NCBI RefSeq assembly: GCF_018332695.1
Contig: NZ_BOQN01000084.1
Location: 29,313 to 93,312 of the forward strand
Length of the DNA: 64,000 bases
Direction: 5' to 3'
Source: Paractinoplanes toevensis
Lineage (GTDB): Bacteria > Actinomycetota > Actinomycetes > Mycobacteriales > Micromonosporaceae
In this document: positions 51,129 through 59,677 of the stretch, piece by piece
Position numbering within the stretch: the first letter of the stretch is position 1
Layout: each line of letters opens with the position of its first letter
The notes under the pieces: generated by a model
The model's database searches: none
What the model saw: only the letters and a program-made list of their open reading frames with translations
Told to the model about the DNA's origin: nothing
Position numbers and translations under genes: made by a program

Positions 51129-51383
51129 ATGTGTCTGGCGGTTCCCGGACGCATTCTGAGCATCGCCGAGGCCGACGGTGTGCCGATGGCCGACGTCGAT
51201 TTCGGGGGCGTCCGCAAGAGCGTCTGCCTGCAGTACGTTCCGGACGCGTCGGTCGGCGAATACGTGGTCGTCCACGTCGGATTCGCCATTCAGCTGCTCG
51301 ACGAGAGGTCCGCGCAGGAGACCCTGGCGAATTTCGAGAAGATGGGCCTGATCGAGGAGGAGTTCGGTGAAGTACCTCGATGA
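51129..51383 (+). CDS. hypC: Hydrogenase assembly chaperone HypC
   Basis: An 84-residue chaperone beginning MCLAVPGRIL with the essential Cys2 and containing VVVHVGFAIQLLDE. With HypD it carries the iron centre to the large subunit. AAGGAGGGAG upstream is a strong ribosome site. Its 3' end overlaps hypD by 17 bp. It is the stand-alone partner of the fused HypC domain in the preceding gene. Confidence 0.96.
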   Translation: MCLAVPGRILSIAEADGVPMADVDFGGVRKSVCLQYVPDASVGEYVVVHVGFAIQLLDERSAQETLANFEKMGLIEEEFGEVPR

Positions 51384-52467
51384 ATTCGGCAATCCCGAGC
51401 TGGCGCACAAGCTGGTGGACGAGATCCACGCGGCCACCACCCGGCCCTGGGCGATGATGGAGGTCTGCGGCGGGCAGACCCATTCGATAATCCGGCACGG
51501 CATCGACCAGTTGCTCCCGGACGGCGTCGAGATGATTCACGGGCCGGGCTGTCCGGTCTGCGTGACACCGCTGGAGATCATCGACAAGGCGCTCGCCATC
51601 GCGGCGCAGCCGGGCGTCATCTTCTGTTCCTTCGGCGACATGTTGCGGGTGCCGGGCAGCAGCCAGGACCTGTTCGCGGTGAAAAGCGCCGGCGCCGATG
51701 TGCGGGTGGTCTATTCGCCGCTCGATGCGCTGACCATCGCCCGGGACAATCCGTCCCGCCCGGTGGTGTTCTTCGGGATCGGTTTCGAGACCACGGCTCC
51801 GGCCAATGCGATGACCGTCTACCAGGCGCGGCGGCTGGGCGTGCCGAACTTCTCGCTGCTGGTCTCGCACGTGCTGGTCCCGCCGGCCGTGGCCGCCATC
51901 ATGGAATCACCGCGCTGCCGGGTGCAGGCGTTCCTGGCCGCCGGGCACGTCTGCAGCGTGATGGGCACCGGCGAATATCCGCCGCTGGCCGCGAAATACC
52001 GGGTGCCGATCGTGGTGACCGGTTTCGAGCCGCTGGACATCCTGGAGGGGATCCGGCAGACGATCGTGCAGCTCGAGGCGGGCGAGCACGAGGTGCGCAA
52101 CGCCTATCCACGGGCCGTGCGGGCAGAGGGAAATCCGGCCGCGATGGCGATGCTCGACGACGTTTTCGAGGTGACCGACCGGACGTGGCGCGGGATCGGG
52201 ATGATTCCCCGCAGCGGATGGCGGCTGGCCGCGAAATACCGGGAGTTCGACGCCGAGGAACGGTTCGACGTGGCCGGTGTGCGCGCCGCGGAATCGCCGC
52301 TGTGCCGCTCCGGCGAGGTGCTGCAGGGTCTGCTCAAGCCGCATCAGTGCGAGGCTTTCGGCAAACAGTGCACGCCCCGCTCGCCGCTCGGCGCGACCAT
52401 GGTGTCGTCCGAGGGCGCGTGCGCCGCCTATTACGCCTACCGGCGACTGGAATTGGTGCAGCTGTGA
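51367..52467 (+). CDS. hypD: Hydrogenase Fe(CN)2CO assembly protein HypD
   Basis: A 366-residue Fe-S scaffold on which the iron ligands are assembled. Conserved motifs: VCGGQTHSI, HGPGCPVCVTP, FCSFGDMLRVPGS, GFETTAP, and C-terminal cluster Cys in PLCRSGEVLQG, GKQCTPRSPLG and SSEGACAAYY. It begins with GTG inside hypC, and its stop overlaps the hypE GTG. Confidence 0.96.
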   Translation: MKYLDEFGNPELAHKLVDEIHAATTRPWAMMEVCGGQTHSIIRHGIDQLLPDGVEMIHGPGCPVCVTPLEIIDKALAIAAQPGVIFCSFGDMLRVPGSSQDLFAVKSAGADVRVVYSPLDALTIARDNPSRPVVFFGIGFETTAPANAMTVYQARRLGVPNFSLLVSHVLVPPAVAAIMESPRCRVQAFLAAGHVCSVMGTGEYPPLAAKYRVPIVVTGFEPLDILEGIRQTIVQLEAGEHEVRNAYPRAVRAEGNPAAMAMLDDVFEVTDRTWRGIGMIPRSGWRLAAKYREFDAEERFDVAGVRAAESPLCRSGEVLQGLLKPHQCEAFGKQCTPRSPLGATMVSSEGACAAYYAYRRLELVQL

Positions 52468-53513
52468 CCGCCGGCCTCGATTTCGAGAACTGGACCTGCC
52501 CGGTTCCGCTGCGCGACACCCCGACCGTCGTGATGGGCCACGGCGGCGGCGGGGCGATGTCGGCGGAGTTGGTCGAGCATCTGTTCCTGCCGGCCTACGG
52601 GCCGGCCGTTCAGGGCGACAGCGCGGTGGTTCCGGTGGGTGCGGAACGGATCGCTTTCTCCACCGATTCGTACGTCGTGAAGCCGATGTTCTTCCCCGGC
52701 GGGTCGATCGGCGACCTCGCGGTGAACGGAACGGTCAACGACCTGGCCATGTCCGGCGCCACGCCGCTGTACCTGTCGGTGGCCTTCATCCTGCAGGAGG
52801 GGACACCGCTGGCCGAGATCGGGCGGATCGCGGCGGCCGTGGGCGCGGCGGCACGGGCGGCCGGGGTGCGGGTGGTCACCGGTGACACCAAGGTCGTCGA
52901 CAACGGCAGCGGGGACGGCGTCTACCTGAACACGGCCGGGGTGGGCCTGGTCGCCGCCGGGGTGGACATCGGCGCGCATCGGGCCGCCGCCGGGGACGCG
53001 GTGCTGATCAGCGGGGACATCGGCGTACACGGGGTGGCCGTGATGAGCGTGCGGGAGGGGCTCGAGTTCGACACCACCGTGGTCAGCGACTCGGCGCCAC
53101 TGCACGGGCTGGTCGCGGCCATGCTGGGGACCGGGGCCGACATCCACACCCTCCGCGATCCGACCCGGGGCGGGGTGGCGGCGTCGCTCAACGAGATCGC
53201 GCGGGCCGGCGCGGTCGGGGTCGAGCTGGCGGAACCGGCGCTGCCGATTCCCGCCGCCGTGGCCGATGCGTGCAGCCTGCTCGGGCTCGATCCGCTGCAG
53301 GTGGCCAACGAGGGAAAGCTGCTGGCGTTCGTGCCGTCGGCCGAGGCCGACACGGTGCTGGCGGCGATGCGGGCACATCCGCACGGGGCCGGGGCGCGGC
53401 AGATCGGGACGTGCGTGGCCGAACATCCCGGGATGGTGGTGGCCCGCACCGCGCTCGGCGGGACCAGGGTGGTCAACATGCCGATCGGCGAGCAGCTGCC
53501 GCGGATCTGCTGA
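52464..53513 (+). CDS. hypE: Carbamoyl dehydratase HypE
   Basis: A 349-residue PurM-like ATPase that turns the C-terminal thiocarbamate into thiocyanate for cyanide donation. It ends in the required PRIC-COOH with the modified Cys at the last position. ATP-binding motifs include MGHGGGGAMS, STDSYVVKPMFFPGGSIGDLAVNG and GDTKVV. GTG at 52464 overlaps the hypD stop (GTGA). Confidence 0.96.
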   Translation: MTAGLDFENWTCPVPLRDTPTVVMGHGGGGAMSAELVEHLFLPAYGPAVQGDSAVVPVGAERIAFSTDSYVVKPMFFPGGSIGDLAVNGTVNDLAMSGATPLYLSVAFILQEGTPLAEIGRIAAAVGAAARAAGVRVVTGDTKVVDNGSGDGVYLNTAGVGLVAAGVDIGAHRAAAGDAVLISGDIGVHGVAVMSVREGLEFDTTVVSDSAPLHGLVAAMLGTGADIHTLRDPTRGGVAASLNEIARAGAVGVELAEPALPIPAAVADACSLLGLDPLQVANEGKLLAFVPSAEADTVLAAMRAHPHGAGARQIGTCVAEHPGMVVARTALGGTRVVNMPIGEQLPRIC

Positions 53514-53514
53514 C

Positions 53515-54222
53515 GTGTCGAATCCGGGGGCGCTGCTCTTCGCGCGGTATGCGTACCCGCCCAACGAGCTCGGCTACTGCGGGCCGGCCGGGGCGGCCAT
53601 GCTGCTGCGCTCCGACCTGCCCGGAGAGATCGCACGGCGGGCCCGGGGCTTCGACGGCGCGTGGGCCTACCTGGTGTTCCTGGCCCGCGCGCTCGGCCGG
53701 TCCGACCCGCTGGACCCGGCCGTCGTCTCGGCCTACTGGATCGGCGACTCGCTGCCCGGCGGCGAATTTCCCGATCTGCTGCCGTTCCTCCGGCCGCGTT
53801 TCGCCGGGCAGCGCGGCGGGACGTGGGAGTCGGCCGGCGGGCGGGCGCTGCCGCACCACAGCTTCCACGTCTTCGAGGTCTATCCGTGGGCATCGCTGCT
53901 GCGCCGCACCGGTCACCCGTCGGCGGTGTCGGTGCTGGACCGCTGCCGCATCCGTACCGGAAAGGTCGTGCGGGCAGGCGCGGCGACCGCCACCGTGACC
54001 ACCCGCCCGCTGGTCTGGGACGGCGCCTCGCTGACCGCCGGACCGCCTCGCGAGGAGACGGCGTCGCTGCTGCTCGGCGGGCTGGCTCCGGGCGATCTCG
54101 TGGCCCTGCACTGGGACTGGGTCTGCGACCGGATCACCGCCGAGCAGGCGACCACGATCGAGGCCCTGGAGAAGCGGCAGCTCGACGCGCTGTTCCGAAA
54201 AAGTGTCGTACCCGAGGTCTAG
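53515..54222 (+). CDS. Hydrogenase-locus protein (DUF6390-like)
   Basis: A 235-residue soluble protein starting with GTG one base after hypE. It contains ARYAYPPNELGYCGPAGAAML, HHSFHVFEVYPWASLLR and DRCRIRTGKVV. I recall it as a DUF6390-type protein linked to hyp genes in actinobacteria. The conserved GYCGP and HSFHVFEVYPW patches might form an active site, but no reaction is known. It is the last gene of the operon. Confidence 0.72.
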   Translation: MSNPGALLFARYAYPPNELGYCGPAGAAMLLRSDLPGEIARRARGFDGAWAYLVFLARALGRSDPLDPAVVSAYWIGDSLPGGEFPDLLPFLRPRFAGQRGGTWESAGGRALPHHSFHVFEVYPWASLLRRTGHPSAVSVLDRCRIRTGKVVRAGAATATVTTRPLVWDGASLTAGPPREETASLLLGGLAPGDLVALHWDWVCDRITAEQATTIEALEKRQLDALFRKSVVPEV

Positions 54223-54232
54223 CGTCCCTCCC

Positions 54233-54787
54233 ATGACCACGCTGGAAAACCGCCCCAACAGCGCCCTGTTGGTAATCGATGTGCAGAACGACGTGGTGGC
54301 CGGCGCCTACGACCGCGACCGCATCGTCGCCAACATCGCCGACCTGGTCGACCTGGCCCGCAGCGCGGGTGTCGAGGTCATCTGGGTCCAGCACAGCAGC
54401 GAAGACATGCCCGTCGACTCCGACGGTTGGCAATACGTTCCGGAGCTCAAGCGCACCGACGCCGAGGCCGTGGTCCACAAACGCTGGCCCGACTCCTTCG
54501 AGGACACCAACCTCGAAGAGGTGCTGGCCGCCAGCGGGGCCGGCCACCTCTACATCTCCGGCGCCCAGACCGACGAGTGCATCCGCTCCACCCTGCACGG
54601 CGCGATAACCCGAGGCTACGACGCCACCCTGATCTCGGACGCCCACACGACGGAAGACCTTTCGTCCTACGGCGCCCCGACTCCCGACAAGGTGATCGCC
54701 CACACCAACCTCTACTGGCAATACCACCGAGCCCCCGGCCGCAAGGGCAACGCGATTCCCACCGCGGAGGTCAAGTTCTCGAGCTGA
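54233..54787 (+). CDS. Isochorismatase-family hydrolase
   Basis: A 184-residue cysteine hydrolase. The catalytic triad is visible: Asp16 in LLVIDVQND, Lys in VVHKRWPDSF, Cys in SGAQTDECIRST with the preceding cis-peptide region. Members act on isochorismate, nicotinamide, N-carbamoyl compounds and others; the substrate here is not evident. ATG at 54233 is chosen because the triad Asp then has the normal spacing. Confidence 0.9.
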   Translation: MTTLENRPNSALLVIDVQNDVVAGAYDRDRIVANIADLVDLARSAGVEVIWVQHSSEDMPVDSDGWQYVPELKRTDAEAVVHKRWPDSFEDTNLEEVLAASGAGHLYISGAQTDECIRSTLHGAITRGYDATLISDAHTTEDLSSYGAPTPDKVIAHTNLYWQYHRAPGRKGNAIPTAEVKFSS

Positions 54788-54804
54788 AGATACAGCCTTC
54801 TCTG

Positions 54805-54824
54805 AATACAGCGTTGACTGTATT
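54805..54824. promoter_or_regulatory. Operator-like inverted repeat AATACAG-N6-CTGTATT
   Basis: Perfect 7-bp arms (54805-54811 and 54818-54824) ending 9 bp before the GTG of the CmtR-like gene; another ATACAG lies at 54790-54795. Position and symmetry fit an ArsR/CmtR operator overlapping the promoter. Confidence 0.72.
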
Positions 54825-54833
54825 GTCGGCGCC

Positions 54834-55166
54834 GTGGAGACCGTGACGCATGGGCAGGTGCTTGCTCGTTTCGGGCACGCCCTGTCCGACTCGACCCGAG
54901 CCCGGTTGCTTCTCGCCCTGCGAGAGGCGCCCGGCTACCCGGCTGAGCTCGCGGATCTCCTCGGCGCCACCCGGCAGAACCTGTCCAACCACCTGGCCTG
55001 CCTGCGCGGCTGCGGCCTGGTCGTGGCCGTCCCGGAGGGCCGGCGCACCCGCTACGAGCTAGCCGACATCCGGATTCGGCACGCCCTCGACGACCTGCTC
55101 GGACTGGTGCTGGCGGTCGACCCGGCCGCCTGTCCGGAGGCGGCCGGCGGCGAGGACTGCTGCTGA
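54834..55166 (+). CDS. CmtR-like ArsR/SmtB metal-sensing repressor
   Basis: A 110-residue winged-helix repressor. The DNA-recognition helix carries Cys56 and Cys60 in HLACLRGCGLV, and further Cys lie near the C-terminus (ACPEAA, EDCC). This matches the Cys57/Cys61/Cys102 Cd(II)/Pb(II) site of mycobacterial CmtR. It is coupled to a cation efflux gene by a TGATG overlap, so it should derepress metal export when Cd or Pb binds. Confidence 0.9.
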   Translation: METVTHGQVLARFGHALSDSTRARLLLALREAPGYPAELADLLGATRQNLSNHLACLRGCGLVVAVPEGRRTRYELADIRIRHALDDLLGLVLAVDPAACPEAAGGEDCC

Positions 55167-55840
55167 TGCCGATCTCGATCGCGCCGACCGGGCCGCGCCC
55201 GCAGCGCCGCGCCGTGCTCGCCCGGCGGATCCGGCTGCTGGTCGCGGCCACGATCGGCTACAACGTGGTCGAGGCTGTCGTCGCGATCCGGGCCGGCGCC
55301 GCGACCGGTTCGACCGCGCTGATCGGGTTCGGCCTCGACTCGGTCATCGAGGTCTCGTCGGCCGCCGCGGTGGCCTGGCAGTTCGCCGGGAAGGACCCGG
55401 AGGCCCGGGAGAAAGCGGCGCTGCGGGTCATCGCGCTCTCGTTCTTCGCGCTGGCCGGCTACGTCACGTTCGAGTCGCTGCGGGCCATGATCGGCGGCGC
55501 CCAGGCCGGGCACTCGACCGCCGGCATCGTCCTCGCCGCCGTGTCGCTCGCGATCATGCCGGGCCTGTCCTATGTGCAGCGACGGGCGGGCCGCGAGCTC
55601 GGCTCCCGCACCGCGGTCGCCGACTCGATGCAGACGCTGCTGTGCACCTACCTGTCCGCGGTCCTGCTCGTCGGCCTCGCGCTCAACAGTCTGTTCGGCT
55701 GGAGCTGGGCCGACCCGGTAGCCGCCCTGGTCATAGCGGTGGTCGCGGTCAAGGAGGGCCGCGATGCCTGGCGCGGCGACCTCTGCTGCGCGCCCGCCCC
55801 GACCGGCGCGGCCTGCCAGGACGGCTGCTGCACGGACTGA
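55166..55840 (+). CDS. Cation-diffusion-facilitator-type metal exporter with Cys-rich tail
   Basis: A 224-residue membrane protein of about six helices, starting after a short basic N-terminus; GSTALIGFGLDSVIEVSSA holds the first transport-site Asp and WADPVAALVIAVVAVKEG the second. The usual C-terminal cytosolic CDF domain is missing and replaced by a short Cys-rich tail (LCCAPAPTGAACQDGCCTD) with six Cys. It probably exports the metal sensed by the CmtR-like repressor encoded just before. Confidence 0.87.
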   Translation: MPISIAPTGPRPQRRAVLARRIRLLVAATIGYNVVEAVVAIRAGAATGSTALIGFGLDSVIEVSSAAAVAWQFAGKDPEAREKAALRVIALSFFALAGYVTFESLRAMIGGAQAGHSTAGIVLAAVSLAIMPGLSYVQRRAGRELGSRTAVADSMQTLLCTYLSAVLLVGLALNSLFGWSWADPVAALVIAVVAVKEGRDAWRGDLCCAPAPTGAACQDGCCTD

Positions 55841-55996
55841 ATGCCCACCGCCGGGCCGGTAGCCGCGTGGTCGGCGTGCGCCGACGGCCGGGCCGGGCTT
55901 GGTGCCACGGGACGGTGTCGGGCGGGCCGGAACGGGCCTGCCCGTACGTCTGCGGTTGGAATTTGATCTTTGGAAGGTGTTCGAAACCTGGCCGAT

Positions 55997-56021
55997 AAAG
56001 CCGCCACATGCTGGGCTTTTT
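55997..56021 (+). terminator. Possible hairpin with T-run
   Basis: AAAGCC (55997-56002) can pair with GGCTTT (56014-56019) across 11 nt, followed by two further T. It lies in the 247-bp gap between the metal exporter and the ABC importer and may end the former transcript. The stem is short. The rest of the gap shows no recognised riboswitch. Confidence 0.35.
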
Positions 56022-56087
56022 GCGGAAACTCCGGTGAAACACGCCCTGGTTAGCGTCGTGCCCTCTCCAGGGAAAGTGAGCTTCGGC

Positions 56088-57161
56088 GTGACCTCATATA
56101 TAAATCGGCGTTCCCTGCTTCGTGGTGGCGCCGGCCTTGCGCTGTTCGGTGCCAGCTCCGCTCTTCTCGCCGCCTGCGGTGACGACGACACCTCGCCGTC
56201 GTCGTCGGCGTCCGGTGGGGCGAAGGACTTCGGTGCTCTCAACTATCAGCTCTCCTGGGTCAAGAACGTCGAGTTCGCGGGTGCCTACATCGCGGACACC
56301 AAGGGCTACTACACGGCTGCCGGTTTCAGCACGGTCAACCTGATGGCGGGCGGTCCCAACGTCAGCCAGGACGCGGTGGTCGCGTCGGGCAAGGCGCTGC
56401 TGGGGATCTCCTCGCCGGACATCACGGCGGCGGCCATCCTCAAGGGTGCCGAGCTGGTCATCGTCGGCGCGCAGTACCAGAAGAACCCGTTCTGCATCAT
56501 GTCGCTGGCCTCGGCGCCGATCAATTCGCCGCAGGAGATGATCGGCAAGAAGATCGGTGTGCAGGCCACGAACGAGCCGGTGTGGAACGCGTTCCTCAAG
56601 GCCAACAACATCGACCCGAGCAAGGTCACCAAGGTGCCGGCCCAGTTCGACCCGTCGCCGCTGGTGTCCAAGGAGGTCGACGGCTGGTTCTCGTTCTTCA
56701 CCAACGAGCCCAACCTGCTCAAGACCAAGGGCGTCGACACCGCGGTGATGCTGCTCAACGACCACGGCTACCCGATGGTCTCCGAGGTCTACGTGGTGAA
56801 GAAGTCCACGTTGAAGGATGACCGCGACAAGCTCAAGGCCGCGATCATCGGCGACATCAAGGGCTGGACCGACTCGGTCGCCGACCCGAAGGTGGGCGCC
56901 AACCTGGCCGCCACCAAGTACGGCAAGGACCTGGGCCTCGACGAGGCCGAGCAGGTGCTCGAGTCGACCGCGCAGAACACCGTGGTCTCGACCGACGACA
57001 CCAAGAAGAACGGTCTGTTCACGATCACCGACGAGCTGATCGACGAGACGATCAAGACGCTGGCCCTGGGTGGCACCACCATCACCAAGGAGCAGCTGTT
57101 CGACATGTCGGTTCTCACCGAGATCTACACGGAGAACCCGACCCTGAAGGGGACGTCCTGA
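56088..57161 (+). CDS. NMT1-type ABC importer substrate-binding lipoprotein
   Basis: A 357-residue binding protein. The N-terminus has twin Arg (NRRSLLRGG) followed by a hydrophobic segment and a lipobox Cys (SSALLAAC), suggesting Tat export and lipid anchoring. The mature part has the NMT1/THI5 fold (YQLSWVKNVEFAGAYIADTKGYY; LIGKKIGVQATNEPVWNAFLKANN). Together with the three genes that follow it makes a complete importer. The ligand is not identifiable; related systems take up pyrimidine precursors, sulfonates or other small organics. GTG at 56088 is favoured over a GTG at 56076. Confidence 0.9.
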   Translation: MTSYINRRSLLRGGAGLALFGASSALLAACGDDDTSPSSSASGGAKDFGALNYQLSWVKNVEFAGAYIADTKGYYTAAGFSTVNLMAGGPNVSQDAVVASGKALLGISSPDITAAAILKGAELVIVGAQYQKNPFCIMSLASAPINSPQEMIGKKIGVQATNEPVWNAFLKANNIDPSKVTKVPAQFDPSPLVSKEVDGWFSFFTNEPNLLKTKGVDTAVMLLNDHGYPMVSEVYVVKKSTLKDDRDKLKAAIIGDIKGWTDSVADPKVGANLAATKYGKDLGLDEAEQVLESTAQNTVVSTDDTKKNGLFTITDELIDETIKTLALGGTTITKEQLFDMSVLTEIYTENPTLKGTS

Positions 57162-57181
57162 CCGAGGAGGGCCGGGGGATC

Positions 57182-57931
57182 GTGCTGCGGCAGCTCACCA
57201 AGCAGTTCACGATCCGCCGGTCCACCGTCACCGCCCTCGACCACGTCGACCTGGACACCCCCGAGGGCGCTTTCGTCGCGCTCCTCGGACCCTCCGGCTG
57301 CGGCAAGTCGACGATCCTGCGCATCCTCGCCGACCTGGAGCAACCCACGTCGGGCGAGGCGTTCGTGCACGGCGAGGAGCCCGCGGCCACCCGCCGTAAC
57401 CACCACCTGGGCATCGCCTTCCAGGATGCGGCGCTGCTGCCGTGGCGCTCGGTGACGGCCAACATCCGGCTGCCGCTCGAGGTCAGCGGGGTCAAGGTCA
57501 GGGACGAGACGATCACCGAGCTGATCAAGCTGGTCGGCCTGGAGGGCTTTGAGCAGGCCCGGCCCGCGCAGCTGTCCGGTGGCATGCGGCAGCGGGTGGC
57601 GATCGCCCGCGCACTGGTCGTCGAGCCGCGCATCCTGCTGCTGGACGAGCCGTTCGGCGCGCTCGACGAGATGACCCGGCAGCGGCTCAACCTGGAGTTG
57701 CAGCGCATCTGGACCGAGCGGGCCACCACCACGCTGCTGGTCACCCACTCGATCGCCGAGGCCGTCTTCCTGGCCGACACGGTCGCGGTGATGAGCGCCC
57801 GGCCGGGTCGGATCGTCGCCCAGGTGGATATCGACCTGCCTCGGCCGCGGACTCCGGAGATGATGCGCACCGCCCGCTTCCACGAGTTGGAGGACCAGCT
57901 CAGCGCCCTGCTGTTCGGGGACGAGAAGTGA
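57182..57931 (+). CDS. ABC importer ATP-binding protein (SsuB/TauB type)
   Basis: A 249-residue ATPase with Walker A GPSGCGKST, Q-loop FQDAALLPW, signature LSGGMRQRVAIA, Walker B ILLLDEPFGALD and H-loop VTHSIAEAV. The QDAALLPWRSV form is typical of the nitrate/sulfonate/NMT1 importer class. GTG start with GAGGAGGG about 10 nt upstream. Its stop overlaps the first permease (GTGA). Confidence 0.94.
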   Translation: MLRQLTKQFTIRRSTVTALDHVDLDTPEGAFVALLGPSGCGKSTILRILADLEQPTSGEAFVHGEEPAATRRNHHLGIAFQDAALLPWRSVTANIRLPLEVSGVKVRDETITELIKLVGLEGFEQARPAQLSGGMRQRVAIARALVVEPRILLLDEPFGALDEMTRQRLNLELQRIWTERATTTLLVTHSIAEAVFLADTVAVMSARPGRIVAQVDIDLPRPRTPEMMRTARFHELEDQLSALLFGDEK

Positions 57932-58674
57932 AACGCTTCTACGGAGCCGCCGGCGTGCTCGCCCTCCTGGTGGTTTGGGAGATCGTCGGCCGCACGGTCT
58001 TCGCGGACAGCCGGGCCGTCCCGCCGCCCACCAAGATCCTCACTCAGTTCGGGCACGACGGCTGGTCGTTCTACTGGCCCAACATCAGGGCGACCCTCCG
58101 CGAAGCCGGCTGGGGCTGGTTGTGGGGCAACGCCATCGGGATCGGTTTCGCGTTCCTGCTGATCCAGTTCCCGCTGATCGAGAAGGCCGGCATGCAGCTG
58201 GCCCTGGTCAGCTACTGCCTCCCGGTGATCGCGATCGGCCCGGTGCTGGCCGTCCTGTTCACCGGGGACAAGTCCAAGGTCATCCTGGCCGCCATCTCGG
58301 TCATCTTCACCACTCTGGTGGGCGCGCTGGTCGGCCTGCGCAGCGCCGACCGCACCAGCCTCGACCTGATCCGCGCGTACGGCGGCGGCAAGTGGACCCA
58401 GCTGTGGAAGGTCCGCATGCGCGCGTCGCTGCCGAGCCTCTTCGCCGGCCTGCGCATCGCCGCCCCCGCCGCCATGCTCGGCGCGATCATCGGCGAGTAC
58501 CTGGGCGCCGAGTCCGGACTGGGAGTAGCAATGATCAACTCGCAGCAGAGCCTCGCCGTCGAACGCACCTGGGGCATCGCCCTGGTGGCCACCGCCCTCT
58601 CCGGCGCCGCCTACGCCCTGACCGCCCTGGTCGGCCGCCTGCTCACGCCGTGGGCCCCGAGGGCTGCCGAATGA
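57928..58674 (+). CDS. ABC importer permease, first
   Basis: A 248-residue permease with about six membrane helices and the cytoplasmic EAA-type loop (LDLIRAYGGGKWTQLWKVRMRASLPSLFAGLRIAAP). It forms a heterodimer with the next permease. GTG start overlapping the ATPase stop. Confidence 0.93.
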   Translation: MKRFYGAAGVLALLVVWEIVGRTVFADSRAVPPPTKILTQFGHDGWSFYWPNIRATLREAGWGWLWGNAIGIGFAFLLIQFPLIEKAGMQLALVSYCLPVIAIGPVLAVLFTGDKSKVILAAISVIFTTLVGALVGLRSADRTSLDLIRAYGGGKWTQLWKVRMRASLPSLFAGLRIAAPAAMLGAIIGEYLGAESGLGVAMINSQQSLAVERTWGIALVATALSGAAYALTALVGRLLTPWAPRAAE

Positions 58675-59483
58675 GCGCACCCGCGCGGCGTGCCCTCGTC
58701 CGTTTCCTGAAGGGAATCGGCGGCGCCGTCCTGTCCGTGGCGGTCATCTGCGGCGTCTGGCAGCTGCTGGTCAAGGGCTTCGACCTGGACCCGTTCCTGA
58801 CCCGCGGCCCGCTCGACGTCTGGCGCTACCTCACCGACCCCACCCACGGCCCCGAGCGCACCCTCCTCTGGGAGGCCAGCAAGGTCACCGCGCTCGACGC
58901 CGCGATCGGCATGCTCGGCGGCACCGTCGCCGCCCTGGTCACCGCGCTGGCGTTCGCCCTGTGGCGCCCTGTCGAACAGACCCTGCTGCCGATCGCCATG
59001 GCCCTGCGGGCGGTCCCGCTGGTCGCGATGACCCCGCTGATCGCCCTGATCTTCGGCCGCGGCCTGATGGCGGTCACGGTGATCGCCGGCATCGTCACGT
59101 TCTTCCCGGTCCTGGTCAACGTCTCGCTGGCGCTGCGGGCCGTGCCCGGCTCGTCGATGGATCTGATGCGCGCCTACGGCGCTTCGCCCTACGCCACCCT
59201 CCTGCGGGTCCAGCTGCCCGGCGCGCTGCCGGCGTTGTTCGCCGCGATGCGGGTGGCGGCCCCGCTGGCCCTGGTCGGCGCCCTGCTGGCCGAGTGGCTG
59301 GCCACCGGCAAGGGCCTCGGCTACCTGATGCTGGCCTCGGTCACCACGTTCGAACTCGATCGCATGTGGACCGGCGTGACCATCGTGACGGTCGCGTCGA
59401 TCCTGCTCTACACCCTGATCAGCGTCATCGAACAGCTCACGCTGGCCCGCTACGCCCCCGAACAACAAAACCGAACCCTTTAA
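58671..59483 (+). CDS. ABC importer permease, second
   Basis: A 270-residue permease with six predicted helices and the EAA-type loop (MDLMRAYGASPYATLLRVQLPGALPALFAAMRVAAP). ATG overlaps the first permease stop (ATGA). It completes the importer: binding protein, ATPase and two permeases in one transcription unit, ended by the hairpin downstream. Confidence 0.93.
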   Translation: MSAPARRALVRFLKGIGGAVLSVAVICGVWQLLVKGFDLDPFLTRGPLDVWRYLTDPTHGPERTLLWEASKVTALDAAIGMLGGTVAALVTALAFALWRPVEQTLLPIAMALRAVPLVAMTPLIALIFGRGLMAVTVIAGIVTFFPVLVNVSLALRAVPGSSMDLMRAYGASPYATLLRVQLPGALPALFAAMRVAAPLALVGALLAEWLATGKGLGYLMLASVTTFELDRMWTGVTIVTVASILLYTLISVIEQLTLARYAPEQQNRTL

Positions 59484-59495
59484 AACCGCAGAGGT

Positions 59496-59523
59496 ACGGG
59501 CCGGGCCGTTCCGGCCCGGCCGT
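59496..59523 (+). terminator. GC-rich stem-loop after ABC importer operon
   Basis: ACGGGCCGGGCC (59496-59507) pairs with GGCCCGGCCGT (59513-59523), with one bulged G and a 5-nt loop, 12 bp after the last permease stop. Confidence 0.7.
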
Positions 59524-59677
59524 GCCTGTTCCGTGGCAGTCCGTCCGGCCCGCTGCATGGTTGCGCCGATCACGCCACCACCGGCCCGGGCGACGCGAGC
59601 GGGGTTGTGCGAACCGGTCCTGACCGGGGAGAATGCGCCCGCTGAAGGACTGTCGATCATGGACGGACGGGTGGACG

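Noticed and set aside
55841..56087. Possible TPP or other riboswitch upstream of the NMT1-type importer
   Set aside because: The CUGAGA and ACCUGAUCUGGAUAAUGCCAG-like core elements of a THI box are not present; only a short hairpin is seen.
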